A stretch of DNA of 64,000 bases. Origin: Maribacter zhoushanensis. Its GTDB lineage: Bacteria > Bacteroidota > Bacteroidia > Flavobacteriales > Flavobacteriaceae. Both the position numbers and the translations under genes were made by a program. Shown here piece by piece: positions 54,243 through 63,668 of the stretch; position 1 is the stretch's first letter; each line of letters begins with the position of its first letter. The notes under the pieces are model-generated. The model did no database searches. It saw only the letters and a list, made by a program, of their open reading frames with translations, and was not told where the DNA came from. The stretch covers positions 496,001-560,000 of the forward strand of contig NZ_JARKMR010000001.1 in NCBI RefSeq assembly GCF_029350975.1. The letters run 5' to 3'.

Positions 54243-54914
54243 CTATTTTCGATAAGAACGCTTCTTTTTCACCTCTTTTATAGGCACAGGTAGTACGGCA
54301 TCGCCTAAAAGAGCATAAATCTCACAGCCATCGCAAGGTTCTAAAGTATACGTTCCTGTAAATTCACCAAAAGCGGGTACGATCATTTGATGTTCCGTTT
54401 TGTAGAAACATGGTAACCGAACCGATTGTCTTCCTAAACCACTTAATTTAATAGCAGGATGTATGTGCCCCGAAAAATTGAATAAGCCGTCTCTTTCTTC
54501 AGGGTGATGGGTGAGAAGAAATGATTCTAAAATTAATTCAGGAATTACTTTAATATGTAATTCTTCATATTTGATCGGAGAAATAATATCGTGGTTACCA
54601 CTTACCAAAATTATTTCTTGAGCGGTTTTTTGTACCCAATCTTTAAATAATAACCATTCTGTATTTAAAGCAGAATGGAATAAATCTCCTAAAAAAACAA
54701 TGGTTTTAGGTGTAAAATGGTCTACAACTGCCGTTAAGGCATCAAAATTTTGTTTTACCGCTTGTTGTGGAACAGCCGCACCATATTTTCTAAAATGAGA
54801 AACTTTACCTAAATGAACATCACTGATCAACAGCATTGATTGTTCTGCCCAATAGAGTGCACCAGAAAAGTGCATTTCAAAAGTTTGCTTATGAAGGGTA
54901 ATGGAATGGGTCAT
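54243..54914 (-). CDS. pdeM: Ligase-associated metallophosphoesterase PdeM
   Basis: 223 residues from ATG 54914; an ATG at 54953 would add 13 residues of low conservation. The calcineurin-like motifs are LLISDVHLGKVSHFRK, FLGDLFHS, LVSGNHD and HPEERDGLFNFSGHIHP. These enzymes work with the ligase-associated exonuclease, ligase and Lhr-Core helicase in DNA repair; related MPEs show phosphodiesterase or nuclease activity. It is the last gene of that operon, 92 bases after the helicase. Confidence 0.87.
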   Translation of the reverse strand: MTHSITLHKQTFEMHFSGALYWAEQSMLLISDVHLGKVSHFRKYGAAVPQQAVKQNFDALTAVVDHFTPKTIVFLGDLFHSALNTEWLLFKDWVQKTAQEIILVSGNHDIISPIKYEELHIKVIPELILESFLLTHHPEERDGLFNFSGHIHPAIKLSGLGRQSVRLPCFYKTEHQMIVPAFGEFTGTYTLEPCDGCEIYALLGDAVLPVPIKEVKKKRSYRK

Positions 54915-54975
54915 TGATGCAAAATTACGAGAAAGTCCGGATTTAAAATTCATTTTAACCTCAAGAACATAAATT

Positions 54976-54997
54976 CCCCCCTTTGGGGGTTAGGGGG
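54976..54997. repeat. G/C-run element (C6 TTT G5 TTA G5) in the repair operon spacer
   Basis: CCCCCC at 54976-54981, TTT, GGGGG, TTA, GGGGG. A hairpin of C- and G-runs is possible, and the second part repeats GGGGG-TTA-GGGGG. In an AT-rich genome such runs are striking; I recall similar short elements dispersed in Flavobacteriaceae spacers. Confidence 0.6.
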
Positions 54998-55006
54998 CAA
55001 GGTTTT

Positions 55007-57475
55007 TTATTTCTTCATCAACAGAGCAGCCATTTTTTTAATACGGTCTGCCAGTTTCTCGCTAGATAATTTTTCGCGACCCACACGTTCTGTAATTAAC
55101 GGAAAGGAAAATGGAGTGGGCTGGGCACACTCTTTCCATACAATGTCTTGTGTAGCAATTCTTTCTAAGGATAATCGTAAACGACCTTCTTCTAGCTGGT
55201 GTTCAAAGGTTTCGGTAAAGGCTTGTTGAAATAATAGATTGTCCGCTTCGTAATCCCTAAAAACATCGAACAGTAATTGAGAACTACTTTGTAGATGTTT
55301 CATCTTAATTCCTTTTTTAGGATAACCGGTAAAAACCATGCCGCTTATAATGGCAACATCTCTAAATCTACGTCGCGCCATTTCGGTTGCATTTAAGCTT
55401 TTCTGAAGATCATCCAACATAAAATCAGTGGTAAAAAGATCATTATCCAATACTTGCTGAATATCTATGGGTTGGTCAGATAATAGTTCAAAACCATAAT
55501 CATTAAATGCCAAAGAGAATGTAATAGGGGATAGCAAACTAATACGATACCCCAATAAACTACCCATAGCTTCATGAACAAATCTACCTTCAAAAGGGTA
55601 AAAAAGATGATGATAGCCATCTCGGGTCTTAAAGGTTTCAATCAGAAATTCTGATGGTTTGGGCACAATGCTGTCTCGTCGTTGTCGGTCAAAAAGTGGT
55701 GCCAACGCTCGTATTTCTGGTGATTGATTTTTTATTGGTTCGCCTGAACTGTATAATTCATTTCGTAATAATTCTGACATCTGGGCAGATAGGGTAAGTC
55801 GGCTTCCCATCCAACTAGAAATTTTGTTTGTTTTCTTGTTAGAATTCTTTACCTGTACCGTCATTTCCTTAATGCGGATGAATTCTAAATTTCTACCTGC
55901 AAACGTAAACACATCACCTCTATTAAGTTTAGATACAAAGAATTCTTCTATAGATCCAATGTAACCGCCTTTTTGATATTTTACGGCTAAATTAACATCT
56001 CCCACAATGGTGCCAATTTGAAAACGATGTCTCATAGCCACACCTCTATTGTTTACTTTAAACTTACCATCTTCTTCAACTTCTACTTTTTTGTACTCAT
56101 CATAACTTTGTAGGCTTTGGCTGCCCATGACCAAGAAGTTAAGTAGCCACTGCCACTTTTCTTCAGTTAAAGTCTGATAACAAAATGTCTGTTTAATTTC
56201 TGGATAGATTTCTTTAGGATAAAATCCGTCAGAAATAGCCAAGGTGGTTAAATACTGTAAGAGCACATCATAACTGTTGAGGTAGGGCATGCGGTCTTCT
56301 ACGGTATTTTGCTTCACCGCTTTTTGTAATGCTGATGCCTCTATAAGTTCAATGGCGTGCGTTGGTAGAAAATAAATAACACTTTCTTTACCAGGTCTGT
56401 GACCGCTACGCCCAGCTCGTTGTAAAAAACGGGCTACACCTTTTGGACCGCCAATTTGAATTACAGTTTCTACAGGAGCAAAATCTACCCCCAAATCTAA
56501 GCTTGAGGTACAAACAACTGCTTTAAGTTGCTCATTGCGGATGGCATTTTCTACCCAAACTCGTGTTTCTTTGTTGATGCTGCCATGATGCATAGCCATT
56601 TCACCGGCATATTCAGGGTGCTTTTCTAAAATTTTCTGAAACCAGATTTCACATTGGCTACGGGTATTGGTAAATAATAATGTGGTTTTACTATTGTTTA
56701 TAATGGGCACCACATCTTCTAATAAATGCAGACCTAAATGCCCGCGCCACGGGAAGGTTTCCATTTTTTTTGGAATGATACTTTTTACCGTAATTTTTTT
56801 ATTGATTTTGGCTTTTATGAGAACCGAGTTGTCAAGTGATTCTGAAGCCACACCTAGTAGCACATCTCGTGCCTGTTCTAAATTACCTATGGTTGCCGAT
56901 ATTCCCCAGATTCGTAGTTTGGGCGATACATTTTTTAAACGGGATAAAGCAAGTTCCATTTGTACGCCACGCTTGGTGCCCAATATTTCATGCCATTCAT
57001 CAACTACTATAGCTGAACAGTCTTTGAAAATTTTATCATAGCCTTTTGTAGCCAATAATAGTTGTAGACTTTCTGGAGTGGTAATCAGCAAATCGGGCAT
57101 TTGCTTTTTTTGCTTTGCACGCTCTTTGGTAGTGGTGTCACCTGAGCGAATACCTACGGTCATTTGTGTACCTAAATCTAGGGTGATGCGTTCTGCAGAT
57201 TGTTTTATTTCTTGAGATAATGCACGAAGTGGAGTAATCCAAATTGCTTTTAATCCTTTTTTATGTTTCGTTTTATAATCAGGATTGTTTTTAATATAAT
57301 TCAGTACTATAGGAAACCACAATGCATAGGTTTTTCCGCTTCCCGTGGGTGCGTTTAAAAGTCCGTTTTTACCTTGTAGAAAAGCTTTCCAAGTGTCTTT
57401 TTGGAATTTAAACGGTTTCCAATTTTGTTCTTGAAACCAGTTTTCGGCAATGGAATACAATTGTTCTCGATTCAT
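55007..57475 (-). CDS. Ligase-associated Lhr-Core DEXH-box helicase
   Basis: 822 residues. Walker A APTGSGKT (G45-T49), DExH box VVDEWHE, motif III-like SATIGN, motif VI QRAGRSGHRPG. A winged-helix and a C-terminal Lhr-Core domain follow. It is the translocase partner of the ligase operon, a 3'-5' ATPase on single-stranded DNA. Its ATG overlaps the ligase stop codon by one base, so expression is coupled. Confidence 0.9.
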   Translation of the reverse strand: MNREQLYSIAENWFQEQNWKPFKFQKDTWKAFLQGKNGLLNAPTGSGKTYALWFPIVLNYIKNNPDYKTKHKKGLKAIWITPLRALSQEIKQSAERITLDLGTQMTVGIRSGDTTTKERAKQKKQMPDLLITTPESLQLLLATKGYDKIFKDCSAIVVDEWHEILGTKRGVQMELALSRLKNVSPKLRIWGISATIGNLEQARDVLLGVASESLDNSVLIKAKINKKITVKSIIPKKMETFPWRGHLGLHLLEDVVPIINNSKTTLLFTNTRSQCEIWFQKILEKHPEYAGEMAMHHGSINKETRVWVENAIRNEQLKAVVCTSSLDLGVDFAPVETVIQIGGPKGVARFLQRAGRSGHRPGKESVIYFLPTHAIELIEASALQKAVKQNTVEDRMPYLNSYDVLLQYLTTLAISDGFYPKEIYPEIKQTFCYQTLTEEKWQWLLNFLVMGSQSLQSYDEYKKVEVEEDGKFKVNNRGVAMRHRFQIGTIVGDVNLAVKYQKGGYIGSIEEFFVSKLNRGDVFTFAGRNLEFIRIKEMTVQVKNSNKKTNKISSWMGSRLTLSAQMSELLRNELYSSGEPIKNQSPEIRALAPLFDRQRRDSIVPKPSEFLIETFKTRDGYHHLFYPFEGRFVHEAMGSLLGYRISLLSPITFSLAFNDYGFELLSDQPIDIQQVLDNDLFTTDFMLDDLQKSLNATEMARRRFRDVAIISGMVFTGYPKKGIKMKHLQSSSQLLFDVFRDYEADNLLFQQAFTETFEHQLEEGRLRLSLERIATQDIVWKECAQPTPFSFPLITERVGREKLSSEKLADRIKKMAALLMKK

Positions 57476-59109
57476 TACGGAATTAAGTTTTTCAAATCAT
57501 CCAACGTATTTGCTTCATGAATGTTTTTATCTTTTCGCCATCGCAACATTCTAGGAAAACGAGTAGCGATTCCGCTTTTATGTCGTTTCGATAAAGCTAT
57601 ACCTTCAAAGGCAATTTCAAACACATGATGCGGAGTAACACTACGAACGGGACCGAATCTTTCTAGGGTATTTTTCTTTATCCAAGCATCTAATTTTCTA
57701 AACTCGGCATCTGTTAACCCTGAGTATGCTTTTGCAAAGGTTACTAACTCTTTTTCTCCTTCTTCATTATCCTTCCAAAGGGCAAAAGTGTAATCTGTAA
57801 AAAGGTTGCTTCGCCTCCCATGTCCACGCATGGCATAGGTCAGCACGGCATCAATAGTTAACGGATCTACTTTCCATTTCCACCAATCGCCTTTTTTTCG
57901 TCCAACTAAATAGGGAGAATCTTTTCTTTTCAGCATCAATCCCTCGCTGTGCATTTCGCGAGAGCGATCTCTTTCTAGAGCCAATTCATCCCAAGAAGTA
58001 AAATGCATAGTTTTAGATAAGTGTAAAGGAATAACATTTTGATTTTGCTCAGTAACCTTGCTCTTACTCTGCTCAGTTACATTTTTAAATAGTTTTTCTA
58101 AATATTGTCTACGCTCTATAAATAGCAACTGGCGTATATCTTTTCCTTCCCATTCTAAAATATCATAGGCTTTTAAGATTACCGGAACTTTTTTTAAAAG
58201 TGCGGCGGTTACGTTTTTTCTACCAATGCGGGTTTGTAAATCGTTAAAGGTGCCAATAACACCTTTTGGAAAAGGTAGAATTTCACCATCTATGACTGTA
58301 CCGTTTGGGATAACGCCTATGAATTTTTCAAATTCGGGATACTTATCCGTTACCAATTCTTCACCACGGCTCCAAACAAATAATTCATTGTTTCTTAAGA
58401 TCACTTGAGAACGAATTCCGTCCCACTTATGTTCTGCAGACCATTCTTGTATATCGCCTAAGTCTGACACTTCACCTTCAATGGCATACGCCAAATAAAA
58501 AGGATAAGGTTTTGAAAGGTAATCGCTCTCATTTTCCTCTAAAACCAATTGCTGAAAAGTGATTTTATTCGGGTCCCAGTTGCCCATTAATTTATAGGCT
58601 AGAATATCTTCATCAATTTGGGTGGCTTTTGCAAGGGCACGTGTCATTAGTTTTTGACTTACCCCAATTCTGAATCCGCCAGTAATCAGTTTAGTGAACA
58701 CAAACCGTTCGTAATAGTTTAAAACACTCCAATTTTCGTATAGATATGCTCTTTTTTCTTCGTCTGTTTTCTTTTTAAGAGCAATCATTTCTTGAAGAAA
58801 ATCGGTTAAACTTTTGTCCGATGATTGGTCGGCTGCAGGAATGACCAAGGCGATAGTTTCTGCGAGATCACCAACAATATGATAGCTTTCTTCAAATAAC
58901 CACAATGGAATGTTTGCCAATTCTGAAGCCCAAGTTCTTAATAGCGTTGTATTTACCGGTCTTGGTGGTCTGCGATGCGATAAAATTGCGATGGTCCAAA
59001 CCTTATCGGCATCATCGGCTTTCAAAAAATAGTCGGTCAATGCCTGTACCTTAACCGTAGTTTTATTGGTACTATCCAAGGTTTTTATAAGCTGTGCAAA
59101 ATTTCTCAT
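57475..59109 (-). CDS. ATP-dependent DNA ligase (ligase-associated repair operon)
   Basis: 544 residues. The adenylation lysine is K228 in AEHKWDGIR, with an N-terminal helical DNA-binding domain (residues 1-190) and a C-terminal OB fold (WWKWKVDPLTIDAVLTYAMRG marks its start). Ligases of this kind differ from the NAD-dependent LigA. It overlaps the exonuclease gene by 4 bases (ATGA) and the helicase by 1 base, so the three are tightly coupled. Confidence 0.9.
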   Translation of the reverse strand: MRNFAQLIKTLDSTNKTTVKVQALTDYFLKADDADKVWTIAILSHRRPPRPVNTTLLRTWASELANIPLWLFEESYHIVGDLAETIALVIPAADQSSDKSLTDFLQEMIALKKKTDEEKRAYLYENWSVLNYYERFVFTKLITGGFRIGVSQKLMTRALAKATQIDEDILAYKLMGNWDPNKITFQQLVLEENESDYLSKPYPFYLAYAIEGEVSDLGDIQEWSAEHKWDGIRSQVILRNNELFVWSRGEELVTDKYPEFEKFIGVIPNGTVIDGEILPFPKGVIGTFNDLQTRIGRKNVTAALLKKVPVILKAYDILEWEGKDIRQLLFIERRQYLEKLFKNVTEQSKSKVTEQNQNVIPLHLSKTMHFTSWDELALERDRSREMHSEGLMLKRKDSPYLVGRKKGDWWKWKVDPLTIDAVLTYAMRGHGRRSNLFTDYTFALWKDNEEGEKELVTFAKAYSGLTDAEFRKLDAWIKKNTLERFGPVRSVTPHHVFEIAFEGIALSKRHKSGIATRFPRMLRWRKDKNIHEANTLDDLKNLIP

Positions 59110-60131
59110 ACAGATGCGGTCGATTTTGAAGCTAATGCAGCTTCTGTTTCTTCTTCACCGTATTGCGTTGCTTCTGTACGGGCATCATAACCTTGTTCCC
59201 GTAAATATTTCGAGAATATATCTGTATAGCCATGTGTACAGATAATTTTTTCGGCGCCTGTGGCTTCAATACTTTCTAAAAGGCCGGGCCAATCGCAATG
59301 ATCGCTTAAAACAAAACCTTTGTCAATAGCCCTTCTTCGTCTTGCTCCCCTAAAGGTCATCCATCCGCTTGCGGAAGCGGTAACATAGGGCACCATTTTT
59401 CTGATCCAAGTACTGCCATGTGCACTTGGTGGTGCCAATACTATATTGCCCAATAGCTGCTCTTTTTTGGTGTCTCTGGTAATTAAAGTGGTCTTGGGAA
59501 AATCTACCAACGGTCTAAGTACCTGGGTCATATTTTCAATGGCACCATGGGTATATATTTCTCCAATGTCGGTATCTAGGTACTTTAATAATCGTTGTGC
59601 TTTGCCCAAACTATACCCAAAGAGTATGGATGTTTTACATTCAGCTCTATTTTCTGCCCACCAATTATTGATGTTTTCTAGAACTTCTGCCTGGGGTGTC
59701 CATTTAAATGCAGGTAGTCCAAAAGTACATTCTGTAATAAAGGTGTTACACTTTATAGGTTCATACGGTGTGGAAATACCATCATTTTCAGTTTTATAAT
59801 CTCCTGTAAAAACCCAAACTTCACCTTTATTTTCTACCCTAATTTGTGACGATCCAATAATATGGCCGGCAGGGTGTAGACTAAATTTTACGTTGTTAAT
59901 GATAAAAGTTTCGCCCCATTCTTTTCCAATAACGTTTATTTCACCTAAACGATGTTGTATAATAGGTACATTTCTGTGATGGGTTATATATTTTTTGTGC
60001 CCATATCTACTATGGTCCGCATGCCCATGTGAGATTATGGCATGGTCTACAGGTTTCCAAGGGTCAAGATAGACTTTGGCCGTTTCGCAATATATGCCAT
60101 TGCTTGTAAATTGTAATAAAGGAGATTTCAT
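59106..60131 (-). CDS. Ligase-associated MBL-fold exonuclease
   Basis: 341 residues. Beta-lactamase-fold signature ISHGHADHS (metal-binding HxHxDH) followed by HPAGHIIGSSQI and FTGDY, plus a beta-CASP-type region and a final ICTHGYTD histidine. Family members of this operon are exonucleases. It is the first gene of the exo-ligase-helicase-PdeM operon and starts about 100 bases from the divergent TerB-like gene. Confidence 0.88.
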   Translation of the reverse strand: MKSPLLQFTSNGIYCETAKVYLDPWKPVDHAIISHGHADHSRYGHKKYITHHRNVPIIQHRLGEINVIGKEWGETFIINNVKFSLHPAGHIIGSSQIRVENKGEVWVFTGDYKTENDGISTPYEPIKCNTFITECTFGLPAFKWTPQAEVLENINNWWAENRAECKTSILFGYSLGKAQRLLKYLDTDIGEIYTHGAIENMTQVLRPLVDFPKTTLITRDTKKEQLLGNIVLAPPSAHGSTWIRKMVPYVTASASGWMTFRGARRRRAIDKGFVLSDHCDWPGLLESIEATGAEKIICTHGYTDIFSKYLREQGYDARTEATQYGEEETEAALASKSTASV

Positions 60132-60203
60132 AGCGATAACAAGTTACAAATTTAGGATGCAAACAAAGTTGATGACAAACGAAACTATGACCTCTAAAAA
60201 ATT

Positions 60204-60211
60204 TATATTTG
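60204..60211 (+). promoter_or_regulatory. Candidate -7 box for the TerB-like gene at 60234
   Basis: TATATTTG, an exact match, 22 bases before the ATG. A TTG at 60169-60171 is farther upstream than expected, so the -33 element is unclear. Confidence 0.45.
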
Positions 60212-60233
60212 CTCAATAATTAAAAAATAAGAT

Positions 60234-60656
60234 ATGTCTTTTGCAGATTTATATAGTAGCGGTGAGCACAGAAGAAACTTAGCTCATTTTGCGGCTTTGG
60301 CAACTTTAGCGTCTATTGACGGTGAAATTAGTACAGAAGAAAAGAAATTATTAGATCGTTTCGCTAGAAAATTGGACATCACAGAGTCTGAGTATAAAGA
60401 GGTGTTTAAGAAAGAGAACAAATACCCAATAGATTCTACTCCAGATTCTGAGAAAAGATTAGAGCGTTTATATGATTTATTTAGAATAGTATATTCTGAT
60501 CATGAAATTGATGATGAAGAAAGATTGTTAATTAAGAAGTATGCTATTGGTCTTGGTTTTACCGGAGAAAAAGCAGATAAAGTGATTGAACGTTCCGTAG
60601 CAATTTTTGGCGGCAAATTCGATTTTGAGGATTATTTATATCTTTTAAAAAAATAA
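60234..60656 (+). CDS. TerB-family protein, 140 residues (paralogue 4)
   Basis: Longer TerB-like protein with two acidic loops: ATLASIDGEISTEEKKLLD near residue 30 and IVYSDHEIDDEERLLIKKYAIGLG near residue 85, both with aspartate/glutamate metal-ligand pattern. Sequence is distinct from the three short paralogues. It is monocistronic with its own terminator; role unknown. Confidence 0.85.
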   Translation: MSFADLYSSGEHRRNLAHFAALATLASIDGEISTEEKKLLDRFARKLDITESEYKEVFKKENKYPIDSTPDSEKRLERLYDLFRIVYSDHEIDDEERLLIKKYAIGLGFTGEKADKVIERSVAIFGGKFDFEDYLYLLKK

Positions 60657-60672
60657 GCGGAAATAAGTGAAT

Positions 60673-60702
60673 AAAAAAGGGAGCTAAATGCTCCCTTTTT
60701 TT
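60673..60702. terminator. Bidirectional intrinsic terminator
   Basis: GGGAGC (60679-60684) pairs with GCTCCC (60690-60695) around TAAAT, with A6 before and T7 after. It separates the TerB-like gene from fbp on the opposite strand. Confidence 0.92.
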
Positions 60703-60703
60703 A

Positions 60704-61714
60704 TTAATGATATTTATTTAAAAATTCTTGTAGTTTTTCTACCATATTTTTACTTCCGCAGAAAAACGGAACACGTTGATGAAGTTCTGTTGGTTCTATG
60801 TCCATAATTCGGTTTTTACCGCCGATGGCAAGACCATTTGCTTGCTCTGCCAAAAAAGCCATAGGATTACATTCATAGAGCAATCTAAGCTTACCGCTTT
60901 GACTAACACTACTTTTTGGGTACATATAAATACCACCTTTGATCATGTTCCTATGAAAGTCAGAAACTAAAGAACCAATATACCTAGAAGTATACGGTCT
61001 ATCATCTTCTTCCATTTGGCAATACTTTATATAATCTTTTACGCCTTGGTGAAAATGTACATAGTTACCTTCGTTTACAGAGTAAATACTGCCGTTTTCA
61101 GGAAACTTCATATTAGGGTGAGATAGATAGAACGTACCTAACGCCGGATTTAATGTAAAGCCGTTTACACCATCACCTGTAGTATATACTAACATTGTAG
61201 AAGTACCGTAGACAACATAACCTGCGGCAACTTGTTTGTGACCAGGCTGTAGAAAATCTTCCATTGTTACAGGTGTACCTACCGGAGTAATTCGTCTGTA
61301 GATAGAAAATATTGTACCTACAGATACGTTTACATCAATGTTAGAAGAACCATCTAATGGGTCAATAAGGACCACATATTTATTTTGATGATTTTCATCA
61401 TTACTATTAATGCTGATGAAGCTATCTTCTTCTTCAGAAGCAATACCGCAAACAATTTCTCTATTTTTTAAGGTCTGAATGAATTTGTCATTGGCAAAAA
61501 GATCTAATTTCTGCTGATCTTCACCTTGAATGTTGGTCTCTCCAACTCCGCCTAAAATATCTATTAGCCCTGCTTTGCTTACCTCGTGGTTAACAACTTT
61601 TGCAGCTAATCTGATTGCATTGATAAGTTTTGATAATTCACCTGAAGAGTATTGAAAAGAATCTTGATTTTCAATAATAAACTCCCCTAGGGTCTGATTT
61701 CTTTTTGGAGACAT
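60704..61714 (-). CDS. fbp: Fructose-1,6-bisphosphatase, class I
   Basis: 336 residues. The signature [13 protein letters not shown] with the metal-binding aspartates, a preceding EEEDSF site and a C-terminal [17 protein letters not shown] segment are all typical of class I FBPases. It hydrolyses fructose 1,6-bisphosphate in gluconeogenesis, in the cytosol, with Mg2+. It is monocistronic, divergent from the SSAT-like gene. Confidence 0.96.
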   Translation of the reverse strand: MSPKRNQTLGEFIIENQDSFQYSSGELSKLINAIRLAAKVVNHEVSKAGLIDILGGVGETNIQGEDQQKLDLFANDKFIQTLKNREIVCGIASEEEDSFISINSNDENHQNKYVVLIDPLDGSSNIDVNVSVGTIFSIYRRITPVGTPVTMEDFLQPGHKQVAAGYVVYGTSTMLVYTTGDGVNGFTLNPALGTFYLSHPNMKFPENGSIYSVNEGNYVHFHQGVKDYIKYCQMEEDDRPYTSRYIGSLVSDFHRNMIKGGIYMYPKSSVSQSGKLRLLYECNPMAFLAEQANGLAIGGKNRIMDIEPTELHQRVPFFCGSKNMVEKLQEFLNKYH

Positions 61715-61821
61715 TTTTTAGTTTATGGTTTATACAAATATCGTGTATTTTGTTAAACGTTTCATTTTCGTTTTAATTACATTATGTAAATTTATAACTT
61801 CGTGTTTTATTTGTAACAATT

Positions 61822-62304
61822 ATGGATTATACAATTAGAGTTGCCCAAAAAGATGACATGAAGCAGGTGCTTCAATTAATTCAAGAATTAGCCACTTTTG
61901 AGAAAGAGGATGATGCGGTAGAAGTGAGTGTGCAAAATTTAGAAGAAGATGGGTTTGGTAAACAGAAGTTGTTTCATTGTTTTGTTGCGGAAAAGAATGA
62001 TAAAATCGTAGGTATGGCATTGGTATATCCAAGATATTCAACTTGGAAAGGTCCTGTTATACATCTAGAAGATTTAATCGTTACCAAAGAAATGAGGGGT
62101 ACTGGTTTGGGTACCGCACTTTTAGATGAGGTGGTAAAATATGGTGATGAGTTGGGAGTGAAGAGAATTAGCTGGGAGGTTATTGATTGGAACGAACCTG
62201 CTATTGGTTTCTATGAAAGTAAAGGTGCCAACGTTATGAGAGATTGGGACGTAGTTCAATTAGATGAAACCGGAATGAAAAACTACTTAAGCGCTTTGGC
62301 TTAA
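61822..62304 (+). CDS. GNAT acetyltransferase similar to diamine (spermidine/spermine) N-acetyltransferase
   Basis: 160 residues. It resembles the SSAT family: LVYPRYSTWKGPVIHLEDLIV, MRGTGLGTALL for acetyl-CoA binding, and DWNEPAIGFYESKGA near the C-terminus. SSAT-like enzymes acetylate polyamines or thialysine. The window also carries polyamine synthesis genes, so a polyamine substrate is plausible but not shown. It is followed by aspartate kinase after 35 bases, so they may be co-transcribed. Confidence 0.85.
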   Translation: MDYTIRVAQKDDMKQVLQLIQELATFEKEDDAVEVSVQNLEEDGFGKQKLFHCFVAEKNDKIVGMALVYPRYSTWKGPVIHLEDLIVTKEMRGTGLGTALLDEVVKYGDELGVKRISWEVIDWNEPAIGFYESKGANVMRDWDVVQLDETGMKNYLSALA

Positions 62305-62339
62305 TTGAAAAAGAACAAAAAAATAGATACATATTGAGT

Positions 62340-63587
62340 ATGAGGGTTTTTAAATTTGGAGGAGCATCTGTTAAAGATGCAGATGCTGTTAAAAATGTAG
62401 TGAAAGTTTTACAAGAAGTAGGGTATGAGAATACGCTATTGGTAGTATCGGCAATGGGTAAGACCACCAATGCTATGGAAGATATTATAAATGCATATTT
62501 TGATGATAAACAGGAAATACCTTCTAAAGTGGCAGAGTTGGTAGACTACCATCATGCTATAGTTTCAGAATTATTTCCTAATGCTCAGCATGCCATTTAT
62601 AAAGAAATAAAGATTCTTATTGATGAAATAAATGGTTTTTTAGTTTGGAACAAATCTCCCAACTATAACTTCGTATATGATCAAATAGTGGGTTATGGAG
62701 AATTACTATCTACTACGATTATTAGTGCATACTTTAAAGAAGTTGGTATAAAAAACAACTGGTTAGATGTACGAAACTTCATTAAAACAGATAGTAATTA
62801 TAGAGATACTACGGTAGATTGGGAACGTACTCAAGAAAACGTTACTAAAATAGACCAAAGGGTTTTAAACATTACCCAAGGTTTCTTAGGTAGCGACGAC
62901 AATAACTTTACAACAACTTTAGGCCGTGAAGGTTCCGATTATTCCGCTGCAATACTTGCGTATTGCCTAAATGCAGATTCAGTAACTATTTGGAAAGATG
63001 TACCCGGTGTTTTAAATGCCGATCCAAGGTATTTTGAAGAAACCCAGTTGCTAAACAACATCTCTTATAGAGAGGCTATTGAATTGGCGTTTTACGGTGC
63101 ATCTGTAATTCATCCAAAAACATTACAACCATTGCAACGTAAAGAAATTCCGTTACACGTAAAATCTTTTGTAAACCCTAAGGGAAAAGGTACAACGGTT
63201 GGTAAAGGAGTTGGTATTGAACCAAAGGTTCCTTGCTTTATTGTTAAAAAGAATCAGGTATTGGTAAAATTATCTTCGCTAGATTTTTCTTTTATTGTAG
63301 AAGATAGTATCAGCGAACTTTTTAAACTGTTTCATCAGCACAAGATAAAAGTAGATTTAATTCAGAATTCAGCTATTAGCTTTTCCGTTTGTATCGATAA
63401 TAAATTCGGAGGTTTGGAAAAACTTTTGCAACAATTAAAAAGTAAGTTCAAGGTAGCTCATCATGAGAACGTATCATTATATACCATTAGGCACTTTGAT
63501 AACAAAGCGTTAGAAACTTTACAGAATGGGCACGAGCTGCTATTGGAGCAACGTGGTACGGAAACCGTTCAGCTTGTGGTGAAGTAA
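62340..63587 (+). CDS. Aspartate kinase
   Basis: 415 residues from ATG 62340; a TTG six bases earlier is possible but less likely. The kinase signatures are FKFGGASV at the start, TLGREGSDYSAA, and a DPR site (VLNADPRY). Residues about 290-415 hold two short ACT regions that may bind lysine or threonine as feedback inhibitor. It starts the aspartate pathway to lysine, threonine and methionine. It is a monofunctional enzyme without homoserine dehydrogenase. Confidence 0.93.
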   Translation: MRVFKFGGASVKDADAVKNVVKVLQEVGYENTLLVVSAMGKTTNAMEDIINAYFDDKQEIPSKVAELVDYHHAIVSELFPNAQHAIYKEIKILIDEINGFLVWNKSPNYNFVYDQIVGYGELLSTTIISAYFKEVGIKNNWLDVRNFIKTDSNYRDTTVDWERTQENVTKIDQRVLNITQGFLGSDDNNFTTTLGREGSDYSAAILAYCLNADSVTIWKDVPGVLNADPRYFEETQLLNNISYREAIELAFYGASVIHPKTLQPLQRKEIPLHVKSFVNPKGKGTTVGKGVGIEPKVPCFIVKKNQVLVKLSSLDFSFIVEDSISELFKLFHQHKIKVDLIQNSAISFSVCIDNKFGGLEKLLQQLKSKFKVAHHENVSLYTIRHFDNKALETLQNGHELLLEQRGTETVQLVVK

Positions 63588-63668
63588 ATTCAAGGTCATT
63601 TCAGACATGTTTAATAGGTAGCTGCAAAAGCTATTTTCCTATATTTACAGTCTAATCGATGATGATTT

